Part shown: positions 18,181 through 26,545 of the stretch, one piece after another
How the letters are laid out: the number at the start of each line of letters is the position of its first letter
Position numbering within the stretch: position 1 is the stretch's first letter
Origin: Algoriphagus aquimarinus
GTDB lineage: Bacteria > Bacteroidota > Bacteroidia > Cytophagales > Cyclobacteriaceae
DNA length: 64,000 nucleotides
Direction: 5' to 3'
Assembly (NCBI RefSeq): GCF_007997215.1
Contig: NZ_VORW01000001.1
Span: 744,001 to 808,000, forward strand
Made by a program: the position numbers and the translations under genes
Notes under the pieces: generated by a model
Database searches by the model: none
Told to the model about the DNA's origin: nothing
Seen by the model: only the letters and a program-made list of their open reading frames with translations

Positions 18181-18223
18181 ATTAGGTCGTTGTTTAGCAA
18201 AAGATAAATAATCCAGCGTATTC

Positions 18224-18490
18224 TTAACTCTTATGCTCCTTCGATTTGATTCTGAAAACCCAGAGATAAGTGAAAAATCCCAGGAACACTTGCAAAATGG
18301 CAAAGTACAACCACGTGGAGGGTTCTTTCAGCGGTTCAAAGTTGATGGTATTATTGTAATACAATTTTGAAACAACTAAAGCAGTCAATGTAGCAGGGAG
18401 CACTATAGCCAACCAAAAGTTTAAAAATGATCGATAGATAAATGGAGTTGGCTTTTTTGGAGCTGGACGTTTTGATTGGTGTTTTTTCAT
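18224..18490 (-). CDS. Small two-helix membrane protein (paralogue B)
   Basis: An 88-residue protein with a basic proline-rich N-terminus (about residues 1-15), then two membrane helices (about 24-46 and 60-80) and a charged tail. It is clearly paralogous to the next upstream gene: the shared pattern includes PF(I/L)YRSF(L/F)NFWL near the first helix, a PST motif before the second, and FQV(F/I)xG-like residues within it. Function unknown. It lies 32 bp from its paralogue and 43 bp from the ChbG gene, all on the minus strand. Confidence 0.75.
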   Translation of the reverse strand: MKKHQSKRPAPKKPTPFIYRSFLNFWLAIVLPATLTALVVSKLYYNNTINFEPLKEPSTWLYFAILQVFLGFFTYLWVFRIKSKEHKS

Positions 18491-18522
18491 AATGAGATAA
18501 GAATTTGCCTTTTCGATCTGGT

Positions 18523-18759
18523 TCAGACTCCTTCTTTAAATTTCTGTGATTTGGGCTTAAAGTCTCTAAAGTACATCCAAAGCCCAAAAATGACTTGAAA
18601 AATCAACATTTTGACATAGGTGGATGGAAGCTTGAAGAATTCCCCGCTAATTGATCCTTTGAAAAGTTCAGTGATGATAATTGTTAAAATACTAGCCGGC
18701 AAGATATATACTAACCAGAAATTGAAAAATGAACGGTATAAGAATGGTGCCTTCTTCAT
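18523..18759 (-). CDS. Small two-helix membrane protein (paralogue A)
   Basis: A 78-residue protein with two membrane helices (about residues 13-31 and 46-64) and a basic C-terminal tail (KPKSQKFKEG). It aligns along its whole length with the next downstream gene, showing a tandem duplication. Compared with its partner it lacks the basic N-terminal extension. No family name can be given. It lies 33 bp after the serine hydrolase gene and is likely co-transcribed with it. Confidence 0.75.
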   Translation of the reverse strand: MKKAPFLYRSFFNFWLVYILPASILTIIITELFKGSISGEFFKLPSTYVKMLIFQVIFGLWMYFRDFKPKSQKFKEGV

Positions 18760-18792
18760 GAAAGGGATATTGATTTTAAATTCTGCTTGTTA

Positions 18793-20028
18793 TTAATACT
18801 CAAATTTAAACTTTCTCAAATCCGATGGAATCATTTTTTTGCGCTCAGATTCTAGTTGGTAGAGATATTCCCCTAATTCCGTGAAGAATGGGAAGCCAAT
18901 TTCATCGTACTCATATTCGTCGTCATTGAGCGTTTCGTCGGCATTTACATAGATTACCGCTGAGACAAAAAACTCAATTCCCTTTTCGAAATCCACATAA
19001 TAACTGGCATCGATCAAGTGTCCATAAGCTTCTCCAGTTTTATTGAAAATTCGGAAGTTTGCAGGGAAATCACTTTTATCATTTCCATTGAGGTAGAATT
19101 TAGAATACTTGTCCCAATAATCTGTATTTGGATACTTTGGGAAATCACTCTCTGCAGGAAGCATACTCATGTATTTCAAGACAAAACTCCTATGATCCTC
19201 ATTGATGGTAAATCGATCAAATTCCACAAAAGACATTGGGAAAATGATTCTTTCCACTACGCCATGGAGATCAGAAAGTGCCAATTTATTCTTGAAAGTA
19301 AAGTCCATTCCATCATTTACCAGAGAGTCACCTGCGTAAAAGGCCTTTCCAATTGTTGGGTTATCAACATTTGAATAGATCGTTTCAGTGCTACGCTCGG
19401 GGATTTCCAATAGCACTATACCCTCAGAATCCACAAATCGTATCGGATTGAGAATTCGGTTCTCCTCTGGGCTTGCTGAATAGCTAAGTCTGTGATTGAT
19501 AATCGTGTGTTCTAGTCCTTTTTCTTTGAGCTTTTGGTTGATGTATTCTTGTCCCAGCAACTCATACAATCGGTTATAGGCATCATTATCTGAGACCAGA
19601 AGGATCTTTTTGATGTAATGGGCGATGCTCGGTAGCGAGTCTTTGGCACTGAAATCTACTACAGCGGGAATTTGAGAAGGCCGAACAGAGTCAATCAGCA
19701 TAGTGGTCTCTGCTGTCAAGCCTTCAATATTTTGCTCTTCCAGCCATTCCAACGCCAGCAATGCAACGGGAAGTTTTACTGTAGAAGCTGGATAGAAATA
19801 ACGGGTATCATCCAGATTCACAGTGAAATCTGTAAACAAGGCATTGCCATGTTCGTTGCGTTCTATACGAGTATAAATAATCTGGACTTGGTACTTATCC
19901 ACATTATCAAGAACCTTTTGGAGTGCTGGAAAATCCTCCAAGCCATCTTCAAATGGTACTTTATCCTTGGATGTGCACCCCGAAAAAAGAAGGGCTAAAA
20001 GTGCAAGCTGGGTTGAATATTTCATCAT
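18793..20028 (-). CDS. Class A beta-lactamase-like serine hydrolase, lipoprotein
   Basis: A 411-residue lipoprotein (LLFSGCTSK, Cys at about residue 18) with the three active-site motifs of the beta-lactamase/penicillin-binding fold: Ser82-x-x-Lys85 (ASTVK), SDN at 146-148, and KTG at 330-332. The extra length (class A enzymes are about 290 residues) lies mainly between SDN and KTG. No clear omega-loop ExxxN was identified, so beta-lactam hydrolysis is not assured. A peptidase or esterase role is also possible. The start overlaps the upstream PLP enzyme stop by 4 bp (ATGA), so they are coupled. A second ATG at 20025 is also possible. Confidence 0.85.
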   Translation of the reverse strand: MMKYSTQLALLALLFSGCTSKDKVPFEDGLEDFPALQKVLDNVDKYQVQIIYTRIERNEHGNALFTDFTVNLDDTRYFYPASTVKLPVALLALEWLEEQNIEGLTAETTMLIDSVRPSQIPAVVDFSAKDSLPSIAHYIKKILLVSDNDAYNRLYELLGQEYINQKLKEKGLEHTIINHRLSYSASPEENRILNPIRFVDSEGIVLLEIPERSTETIYSNVDNPTIGKAFYAGDSLVNDGMDFTFKNKLALSDLHGVVERIIFPMSFVEFDRFTINEDHRSFVLKYMSMLPAESDFPKYPNTDYWDKYSKFYLNGNDKSDFPANFRIFNKTGEAYGHLIDASYYVDFEKGIEFFVSAVIYVNADETLNDDEYEYDEIGFPFFTELGEYLYQLESERKKMIPSDLRKFKFEY

Positions 20029-21083
20029 GGAGCCAGATCTTGGATTAGTTGATTCAGATACATTAAATCTTCTAATTCGTGAAAGGCTGATATCACGATT
20101 CTGTTCACGCTTGGACTTTCAGGCGTTGGATATGGAAAGGAAGAAGTAATAATTCCTGCCTTTTCAAATTCATTCACCCAAGTGTCATCTGTATATACAA
20201 ATGCAGGGAAATTTCGGCTGCCTTTTATTTGAGCGATATTGGCCGTTTCCTGCGCAAAAATTCCACAGGCATCTTCCAACCAGCTTTTTTTCTTCTTGTA
20301 TAGGTTCTCCATATCCAAGAAAGTCTTCAGATGTGCTGGAGATCCAGGAGATGCACCTCCGAAAAGTGGAGTTGCCTTGATCTTATAGATCTGCGATTCC
20401 TGACCCAAGATTATTCCAGCCGGCAATCCTAACCCTTTACCCAGCGATCCAGAAACGAGTAAGTTGATATTCGGATCAGTCCATTTCTGGTAAGTGCCAT
20501 AGATGCTTTTTCCAATCGCCCCAAAAGCATGGCTATCGTCAATCAAGAGACTGACGTCATGTTTTTGGGCTATTTCTTTCACCCAATCGTAATCATGTAT
20601 TTCGCAGGTAAAAGGATCTACGGCATTTGCTATTAATAGAATCTTGCGTGGAGATAGGCTTTCAGACAGCTCTATACAATGATTTTTCCATTGTATAAAA
20701 TCTAATTGAATAGAAGGTGAAAGATTGTCGGGGACTATTGCCGAATGCGCATCTGGTGCTATCCAAGTCTCATCAGCATCTTTGTAAAGTGATCTCCATG
20801 CTGCGATTCCCGCTAGATATCCAGAACTGAGAACAGCAGCAGATTCGGATCTAGCTTTCTGAGCAAAGTGATTTTCGAAATCATCAAAGACATTAAGACG
20901 AATATTATTGATTCTGCTTTGTCCGTGATTTGCTCCAAATAGAAAGAGATTATCAGATAAGGCATTCAGAAAAGTCTTGTCCTGCGCTATGCCCAGATAG
21001 GAAGTTCCGCTAAAATAGAGGTATTCTTTTCCTTCTACTTTGATCGTCCGACCTATTCCAGAATCCAGATATTGATTTTTCAA
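20025..21083 (-). CDS. Alpha-oxoamine-synthase-like PLP enzyme
   Basis: A 352-residue fold-type I PLP enzyme most like 8-amino-7-oxononanoate synthase, 2-amino-3-ketobutyrate CoA ligase and serine palmitoyltransferase. Key residues are visible: His113 (DAHSAI, stacking on PLP), Asp182/Asp183-Ser-His185 (DDSHAFGAIG), and the Schiff-base Lys216 in SGSLGKGLGLPAG. It is about 40 residues shorter than BioF. No other biotin gene is nearby, so a bioF role is not supported by context. It follows a VOC protein by 9 bp and overlaps the serine hydrolase by 4 bp. The acyl donor and amino acid are unknown. Confidence 0.82.
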   Translation of the reverse strand: MKNQYLDSGIGRTIKVEGKEYLYFSGTSYLGIAQDKTFLNALSDNLFLFGANHGQSRINNIRLNVFDDFENHFAQKARSESAAVLSSGYLAGIAAWRSLYKDADETWIAPDAHSAIVPDNLSPSIQLDFIQWKNHCIELSESLSPRKILLIANAVDPFTCEIHDYDWVKEIAQKHDVSLLIDDSHAFGAIGKSIYGTYQKWTDPNINLLVSGSLGKGLGLPAGIILGQESQIYKIKATPLFGGASPGSPAHLKTFLDMENLYKKKKSWLEDACGIFAQETANIAQIKGSRNFPAFVYTDDTWVNEFEKAGIITSSFPYPTPESPSVNRIVISAFHELEDLMYLNQLIQDLAP

Positions 21084-21092
21084 AGTGGTAAT

Positions 21093-21515
21093 TTATTTGG
21101 CGAAAATCTGAGTTTCGTCTTGAAAGGATTTGAATTCCAGTGCATTTCCGCAAGGGTCTAAAAAGAACATAGTAGCCTGCTCTCCTACTTCGCCTTTGAA
21201 ACGGATGTAAGGTTCGATTACAAACTCAATTCCTTGTGCTTTCAATTTATCTGCAAGTTCATGCCATTCGCCCCAAGGCAAGATTGCCCCGAAATGTCGA
21301 ACGGGAACGTATTTTCCATCCACTGTATTGGTGTGAGCCAAAGCCAGTTCCTCCGGCTTAATGTGAGCGGAAAGTTGATGACCAAAGAAGTTGAAATCTA
21401 TCCATTTGTCGGTGCTTCTACCGATCTCACAGCCAAGAAGATCTCCATAAAAAGCGCGGGTTTCAGCAATATCCCTGATAGGGAAAGCCAGGTGAAAGGG
21501 TTTAAATTGGTTCAT
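21093..21515 (-). CDS. VOC family protein (glyoxalase/bleomycin-resistance fold)
   Basis: A 140-residue protein with the paired beta-alpha-beta-beta-beta modules of the vicinal oxygen chelate fold. It opens with [22 protein letters not shown] and ends with [15 protein letters not shown]. Candidate metal ligands are His8, the His in RHFGAI, and Glu in ALEFK. Relatives include glyoxalase I, dioxygenases and drug-binding proteins, so the reaction cannot be named. It is the first gene of a tightly packed minus-strand run, 9 bp before the PLP enzyme. Confidence 0.85.
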   Translation of the reverse strand: MNQFKPFHLAFPIRDIAETRAFYGDLLGCEIGRSTDKWIDFNFFGHQLSAHIKPEELALAHTNTVDGKYVPVRHFGAILPWGEWHELADKLKAQGIEFVIEPYIRFKGEVGEQATMFFLDPCGNALEFKSFQDETQIFAK

Positions 21516-21575
21516 AATGTGTACTTTCGTTGAGGGTTTTTCGGCTTCAATTTAGTTGTTTATTCCCTAACTATT

Positions 21576-22478
21576 ATGGAGAAAGGTAAATCGGTATCAT
21601 TGGTTTTGAGCAGCGGTGGAGCGCGGGGATTAGCGCATGTGGGAGTGATCGAAGAGTTAGAAAAACGTGGTTATCACATTGCCGAAATTGCAGGTTGCTC
21701 TGCTGGTGCTCTTGTTGGGGGAATGTATGCAGCTGGGAAAATGGATGAATTCAAGGATTGGATTTGCCATTTGGACAGGTTGGATGTCTTTTCTTTGATG
21801 GATTTCACTTTTTCCAGCAGAGGATTTATTAAGGGCGAGAAGGTGTATAATGCCTTGAAGAAAGTGGTCAAGGATTGTCAAATAGAAGACCTGAATATTC
21901 CTTTTTATTGCAATGCAGTTGATTATATCAGTGGGAAGGAAGTAATTTTTAGAGAAGGTAGTTTGTATACTGCCATTCGTGCATCAGGAAGTATTCCTAC
22001 CGTTTTCCAACCAGCGCGCCATCATCGATATGAACTAGTTGATGGTGGAGTATTGAACCCAGTCCCGCTCTCGCTTTTGCGAAAATCAGACGAAAACATG
22101 ATCGTGGTGGTTGGTCTGAACGCGGGGGATTCTGAATTGGTAGTACCTCCTAAAAAAGATTCGACGGGCAAGAGCTATATTTCCATACCAACATGGGTTT
22201 CCGACTATCGTGATAAAATGAGACAGTATTTTCCGGAACAGGTAAAAGAAGAAAAGCCTGCTTCTCTCAGTTCTATAAGTCTTATGACCCGCTCGTTTGA
22301 TTTGCTCCAAGATCGATTTTCTGCCTTGTTGATAGAAAAACATGAGGTCGATATTTCTGTTCAAATTGCCAGAAATCAAGCAGGGACTTTGGAGTTTCAT
22401 CGAGCAGAAGAACTGATAGAAATAGGCCGGGAAAAAGCAATTCAAGCGTTAGATAAATGGGAAAATGAAAATAGCTGA
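21576..22478 (+). CDS. Patatin-like phospholipase
   Basis: A 300-residue cytoplasmic patatin-domain protein (RssA/NTE-like group). The Ser-Asp dyad is present: GCSAG with Ser42 and VDGGV with Asp156. The oxyanion hole GGARG is at residues 14-18. These enzymes hydrolyse acyl esters of (lyso)phospholipids. The last 100 residues are helical and specific to this subgroup. The gene end overlaps the following methyltransferase gene by 14 bp, so the two are coupled. It is divergent from the VOC gene with a 60-bp spacer. Confidence 0.9.
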   Translation: MEKGKSVSLVLSSGGARGLAHVGVIEELEKRGYHIAEIAGCSAGALVGGMYAAGKMDEFKDWICHLDRLDVFSLMDFTFSSRGFIKGEKVYNALKKVVKDCQIEDLNIPFYCNAVDYISGKEVIFREGSLYTAIRASGSIPTVFQPARHHRYELVDGGVLNPVPLSLLRKSDENMIVVVGLNAGDSELVVPPKKDSTGKSYISIPTWVSDYRDKMRQYFPEQVKEEKPASLSSISLMTRSFDLLQDRFSALLIEKHEVDISVQIARNQAGTLEFHRAEELIEIGREKAIQALDKWENENS

Positions 22479-23079
22479 ACTGAATAGACTTCTGGGAAAT
22501 ATCGATATCTATCTACTAGATCAGATTCTTAAAGGTAGGTTTTCGACAGAGATGAATATTCTTGACGCGGGTTGTGGAGAAGGAAGAAATGCTGTCTATT
22601 TCATCAATGAGGGATACCAACTATACGGAGTTGATCAAAATGAAACTGCGATTCAGTATTGTAGATACATGGCAAAAAGTCTGGATAAGAGTTATGACGC
22701 CCATAGATTTCAAGTAGCTGGATTGGAGGAAATTCCATTTCATCACCAAGCCTTTGATGCTGTTATTTGTTCTGCGGTACTTCACTTTGCGAAGGATGAA
22801 ACCAATTTCTGGAAGATGATCAATGAAATGCTTCGTGTCTTGAAACCAGGTGGAATTTTATGGTTTCGGATGACGACAGCTTTTGGGGGCATTATAGAAA
22901 AAAGCCAAGATCTTGGAGGAGGAAAATACTTGCTACCCGATGGATCAGGAAGGTTTTTACTGACTGAAGCTCATGTGGATAAGTTGCAAGAAATGGGCTT
23001 GAAATTTCTGGAACATCCCAAATCTGTGTTGGTTCATGGACAGCGAGCGATGGGAGTTTTTGTGATGGAAAAGGGTTGA
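22465..23079 (+). CDS. Class I SAM-dependent methyltransferase
   Basis: A 204-residue Rossmann-fold methyltransferase. Motif I is ILDAGCGEGRNAVYF, the acidic residue after strand 2 is in YGVDQNE, and motif II/post-I is FDAVICSAVLHFA, followed by LRVLKPGGILWFRM. This is a Methyltransf_11/25-type small-molecule methylase; the substrate is unknown. It starts inside the patatin gene (14-bp overlap), so both are probably made together, possibly acting on lipids. It converges with the A-T-TE gene with a 32-bp gap. Confidence 0.88.
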   Translation: MKIAELNRLLGNIDIYLLDQILKGRFSTEMNILDAGCGEGRNAVYFINEGYQLYGVDQNETAIQYCRYMAKSLDKSYDAHRFQVAGLEEIPFHHQAFDAVICSAVLHFAKDETNFWKMINEMLRVLKPGGILWFRMTTAFGGIIEKSQDLGGGKYLLPDGSGRFLLTEAHVDKLQEMGLKFLEHPKSVLVHGQRAMGVFVMEKG

Positions 23080-23111
23080 GAATAAGGGTTCACCTATTCT
23101 TCACTTGGTTT

Positions 23112-25568
23112 TTATACGTAAACCTTAGCTAAGAACTCGTTAATTTTCCTAATTACTAATTCACTATTTTCTTCCGATAAAGCATCCATATGATCGCCTA
23201 GTATGTCTTCAGATGTAAAGCTTTCTTTGGTGATGTTTTTCCATTGCGCAACATCCTTATTTGACGTCATAGCAGATGCCGTTGAGTAAAAGTATAGCAG
23301 GTTAGAAATTTTTTCTAATGGCTCGGATTGAGAAATAAAGAGGTGTACACTCTCTTCGAAAGGACTCACAGCGTGTTTTTTTAAAGTTGCTTTTTTAATG
23401 CCATATCGTAAAACTAAGTTTCCTACTTGATGAATAGCGCTCCGAAATGGTAAGGTACGAAATCGATGATAGATAGGTATGAGACGATTTTGGATAGGAA
23501 TTTTTACAACCGCGTCTTTTCTATACCATGGCGAATCAATTAATATCAAGGCTCCTCCAAGCTTCTGATTGATTTTGGCGGCTATGAATCCATTAAAACT
23601 AATTGCGATAAATACCGGCTGAGGAAAAGGCTTTAACAAGTCGAGTACCTCTTCCATGATTTGCTCTGGGTGATGACCTTGTAAGACCTTAAAGGTGTCG
23701 ATTCTTAAATATGCTAAATTAAAAGTTTCAGAACCTAGCGGCTTTTTCAATAAAGAATTAAAAGAGATATTATAACCCGTTTCTATCAAAAAGAAGTTAG
23801 GAAGATGAGGTTTTGGATCAGAATTGAGCCATTGAATATGAGGTAAGGGTTGTTCCTCGTTCGTATTTGTCAAGAATTGAGCAAGCTTGCTGATAGTTCT
23901 ATATTGAAACAGCACATGGCTTTCTATTTCTTGGTTAAGTTTCTTGGCTAATTCATCCACGACAAACACACTTAGAAGAGAGCTGCCTCCAAGGTCTGTG
24001 AAAAAGTCCGCATCTAAATTATAAATGTTGACTCCTAACTGCTGACACCAAACCTGGTGAATCTGGTGGGTAATAGGGTCTTTAATCTGATCCGAAATGT
24101 TAGAGAATTCCTTATTTTGGGCCATCTCGAGCATCTTATTTTTATCGATTTTTCCATTTGCATTCAATGGAAAATCTTTAAACTCAAGATAAACGCGTGG
24201 TAAAACCTCGGATTTGATTTGGCTATTTATTGAGTTACTAGTTGAGTAATCTGAGTCAACTTCATTTATCTCCAAGCAAGCGATCAAATAGTCAAAGCCA
24301 TTTTCATCTTTGTTCATGAGGATTTTGCAGTTTTCGGAATGACTGACGAAGCAAATTATTTTCTCCAACTCATTAAAATTGACCCACTTTCCATTTACTT
24401 TTTGCAGAGAATGAGTCCTCCCTGTAAGCCGGAGAGTCCCGTCGTTAGAGAAAAACCCACAGTCTCTGGTGCGGTAAACTCGATTATCACCTTCCTGCTC
24501 ATGTGGAAGTAACTTTCCATTTTTATAATAGCCTAGACTGATATAAGGAGAGTGAATTACCAGCTCTCCTTCCTGATTGGTAGGACAGTCATTTCCTTTT
24601 TGATCCAGAATCTTAATGGTTTTATTTCTTACAGGGAACCCTTCATGAATCAATTCCCATGGAGTATTTTGATTGATTCGTAGTTGGCTTAGAGTTCGGG
24701 TCTCTGTACTGGCGTAGGCTAATTGGATTTCTGAGTTTTTGGGGAAATAAGAAACAAAAAGCTGGAGATCACTTTCTAAAACAGGTTCCCCTCCTAAGCA
24801 TAGAAATCGGATTGATTTCGTGTAATCAGCGAGGTTTATGGTGTTGATTCGAGCCAAAGTTCTAAAAGCAGAACTCGTCAAGGTAGCGAAGGTCACTTCT
24901 TGCTCATGCCAAAAGTGCGGAATGTCCTTTAAGTTTATTGGGCTTAGATCGAAAATTGCAATACTTGCTCCGGAGATTAAAGCTGGAAAAATGCTGGCCA
25001 AAGATGAGCTAAAGGAAGCGGCAAAAATGAAGTCCAATGTGTCCAGCTCCGTGATTTCATTTTCCTCAACTTGCCTATTGGTATCCTCTACGATGGATTG
25101 ATAGTCATGGACTACATACTTTGAGCTACTTGTACTTCCAGAGGTACAATAGACACAAAAGAGTTTTTTTGCTGTGTCTTCATGTTCCCACCATAGGTCG
25201 ACCCCCGATACTAAGGAGTTTTTTATTTCATTGAAATCAACAGATAAAATGTCCGCCTTTTTTATCTGATCTCGATCTGTTATCAATAAGCTGACCGGTA
25301 CTTGTTCCCGCCAAGCGTCTTCTATTCTCTCAGGTATGAAAAAAAAGTGATTGTTAGAGAGTAATATTCCAATGCAGGAAATCAGCTCATCTGTTTTGTT
25401 TTTCAAAGAAATACCGATGCACTTCTCTTTTATTCCTTGGTTTTGAATACCTGAAGAAACGGCCGATGCCTGCTTCATTAATTCTCCATAGGTTAGAGAG
25501 TGGCCGTTAGCTTTGATCGCTATTCGGTTGGGAAATTGATTTGCCTGAAAGAGAAACTTATCTAGCAT
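23112..25568 (-). CDS. Stand-alone adenylation-carrier-thioesterase protein (NRPS-like)
   Basis: An 818-residue protein with an AMP-forming adenylation domain (about 1-480), a carrier domain (about 490-570) and an alpha/beta-hydrolase thioesterase-like domain (about 590-818). There is no condensation domain. Adenylation motifs are recognisable but altered: A3 YCTSGSTSSSK keeps the Lys, A5 reads AYASTET, A7 YRTRD, A10 NANGKIDK keeps the catalytic Lys. The position of the amino-acid-binding Asp in the A4 region reads FSSS, so the substrate may not be an alpha-amino acid. The carrier serine is in LGGSSLLS. The thioesterase has AISFNG and a late GDHMDAL, candidate Ser and His. It overlaps the upstream GNAT gene by 11 bp. 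Product unknown. Confidence 0.85.
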   Translation of the reverse strand: MLDKFLFQANQFPNRIAIKANGHSLTYGELMKQASAVSSGIQNQGIKEKCIGISLKNKTDELISCIGILLSNNHFFFIPERIEDAWREQVPVSLLITDRDQIKKADILSVDFNEIKNSLVSGVDLWWEHEDTAKKLFCVYCTSGSTSSSKYVVHDYQSIVEDTNRQVEENEITELDTLDFIFAASFSSSLASIFPALISGASIAIFDLSPINLKDIPHFWHEQEVTFATLTSSAFRTLARINTINLADYTKSIRFLCLGGEPVLESDLQLFVSYFPKNSEIQLAYASTETRTLSQLRINQNTPWELIHEGFPVRNKTIKILDQKGNDCPTNQEGELVIHSPYISLGYYKNGKLLPHEQEGDNRVYRTRDCGFFSNDGTLRLTGRTHSLQKVNGKWVNFNELEKIICFVSHSENCKILMNKDENGFDYLIACLEINEVDSDYSTSNSINSQIKSEVLPRVYLEFKDFPLNANGKIDKNKMLEMAQNKEFSNISDQIKDPITHQIHQVWCQQLGVNIYNLDADFFTDLGGSSLLSVFVVDELAKKLNQEIESHVLFQYRTISKLAQFLTNTNEEQPLPHIQWLNSDPKPHLPNFFLIETGYNISFNSLLKKPLGSETFNLAYLRIDTFKVLQGHHPEQIMEEVLDLLKPFPQPVFIAISFNGFIAAKINQKLGGALILIDSPWYRKDAVVKIPIQNRLIPIYHRFRTLPFRSAIHQVGNLVLRYGIKKATLKKHAVSPFEESVHLFISQSEPLEKISNLLYFYSTASAMTSNKDVAQWKNITKESFTSEDILGDHMDALSEENSELVIRKINEFLAKVYV

Positions 25569-26325
25569 GCTGATAAATCAATAATTCCTCAGAAACTGTC
25601 ATGCCAGTTTTCACCATGTTTTCATAGCTTATGCTATCCTTATAAGCCCACGAAAAAACAGGTTTACTGCCGTTTATTGCTTCTGATCGTTGGATTCTCC
25701 AAGAAAGCGCTGATTTGTGTATTCCTAAAAATCTATATTCTTTTAATATAGCACCGACAGATAAAATGGTGAAATTTGGATGAAAATATAAACCAGTAAT
25801 GCCTACGGGCTTGTTTTTATAATTGATGAAATAGAACTGAAGCCCTTCTACCTTTAGTTTCAATCTAAAATTTTCCTCAACTGATTGTTCATGTCTATTT
25901 TCTGCTTCAAAACAAGACAGGTAAAGCCAAGCAAATTCTTTGATGTTTTGCTCCGTGACAGGTACTAGTTCCACTTCGGCAATTATGGGATAGCCAGTAA
26001 AATTTTCTGGAATTAATTTCATGATAGAAATCTTTCCTTCGAGCTTATAATCAGGAGATTTTTGGATGATTTCGCTAGATAAGTAATCCCCTGAATCAAT
26101 CAGAATCTGATGCTTATTTTCGACAATATCGGAATAGAATTTTTTGATATAATCCAGCAATTCTAGACTATTCACCTTTCCAATACAGTAATTAAAATAG
26201 TTAATGGGTGTAAACTTAAGAAGTGTCAATTCACCGAAATCCTCTACTGCAATGTGGTTACGAATGGATAAATTGTTCTGGAATGCATCTAGCCTTAATA
26301 GGTCATAGTGTAGCAGCGTATTCAT
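25558..26325 (-). CDS. GNAT-like N-acyltransferase
   Basis: A 255-residue protein whose C-terminal half (about 115-255) reads as a GCN5-related acetyltransferase fold. The strand NKPVGITGLYFHP is followed by ILSVGAILKEYRFLGIHKSAL, with RFLGIHK at the acyl-CoA pyrophosphate loop (motif A, usually RxxGxG/A). The N-terminal half has no recognised motif. It is the first gene of a two-gene minus-strand unit and overlaps the adenylation-carrier-thioesterase gene by 11 bp. A joint pathway in which it acylates the carrier-bound or released product is an inference. The pair looks more A/T-rich than neighbouring genes. Confidence 0.72.
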   Translation of the reverse strand: MNTLLHYDLLRLDAFQNNLSIRNHIAVEDFGELTLLKFTPINYFNYCIGKVNSLELLDYIKKFYSDIVENKHQILIDSGDYLSSEIIQKSPDYKLEGKISIMKLIPENFTGYPIIAEVELVPVTEQNIKEFAWLYLSCFEAENRHEQSVEENFRLKLKVEGLQFYFINYKNKPVGITGLYFHPNFTILSVGAILKEYRFLGIHKSALSWRIQRSEAINGSKPVFSWAYKDSISYENMVKTGMTVSEELLIYQHAR

Positions 26326-26492
26326 ATTTGAGGTAAAGTGAGGCAGAGAGAGAATTTGTTTTGTTTAATCAAGTATTTTGAATCGCGAAATACAAGATTT
26401 AATTACTATCTATTTTAAAGAATCCAAAAAACCTTGAATGTTTTTGAAAGAAATTCACGCCACTGTTTAGTTTTGACACATTGCCTTTGGAC

Positions 26493-26522
26493 TTGGATGA
26501 ATTTTTGTGAAAGTTATTTTTG
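26493..26522 (+). promoter_or_regulatory. Promoter of the TRIC-type channel gene
   Basis: TTG at 26493-26495, a 19-bp spacer, and TATTTTTG at 26515-26522 match the Bacteroidota promoter (TTG, 19-21 bp, TAnnTTTG). Transcription would start near 26528, leaving a leader of about 18 bases before the ATG at 26546. Confidence 0.6.
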
Positions 26523-26545
26523 TGCTAATGATAAATAATTCTTAA

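Noticed and set aside
18351..18587. 78-residue minus frame bridging the two small membrane genes
   Set aside because: It overlaps both paralogues in another frame and has no hydrophobic pattern matching them.
23079..23100. Hairpin between the methyltransferase and A-T-TE genes as a terminator
   Set aside because: The 6-bp AGAATA/TATTCT stem has no T run on either side, so terminator function is not supported.
24838..25101. 87-residue plus frame inside the adenylation gene
   Set aside because: Antisense shadow; Lys/Ser-rich and without a recognisable motif.
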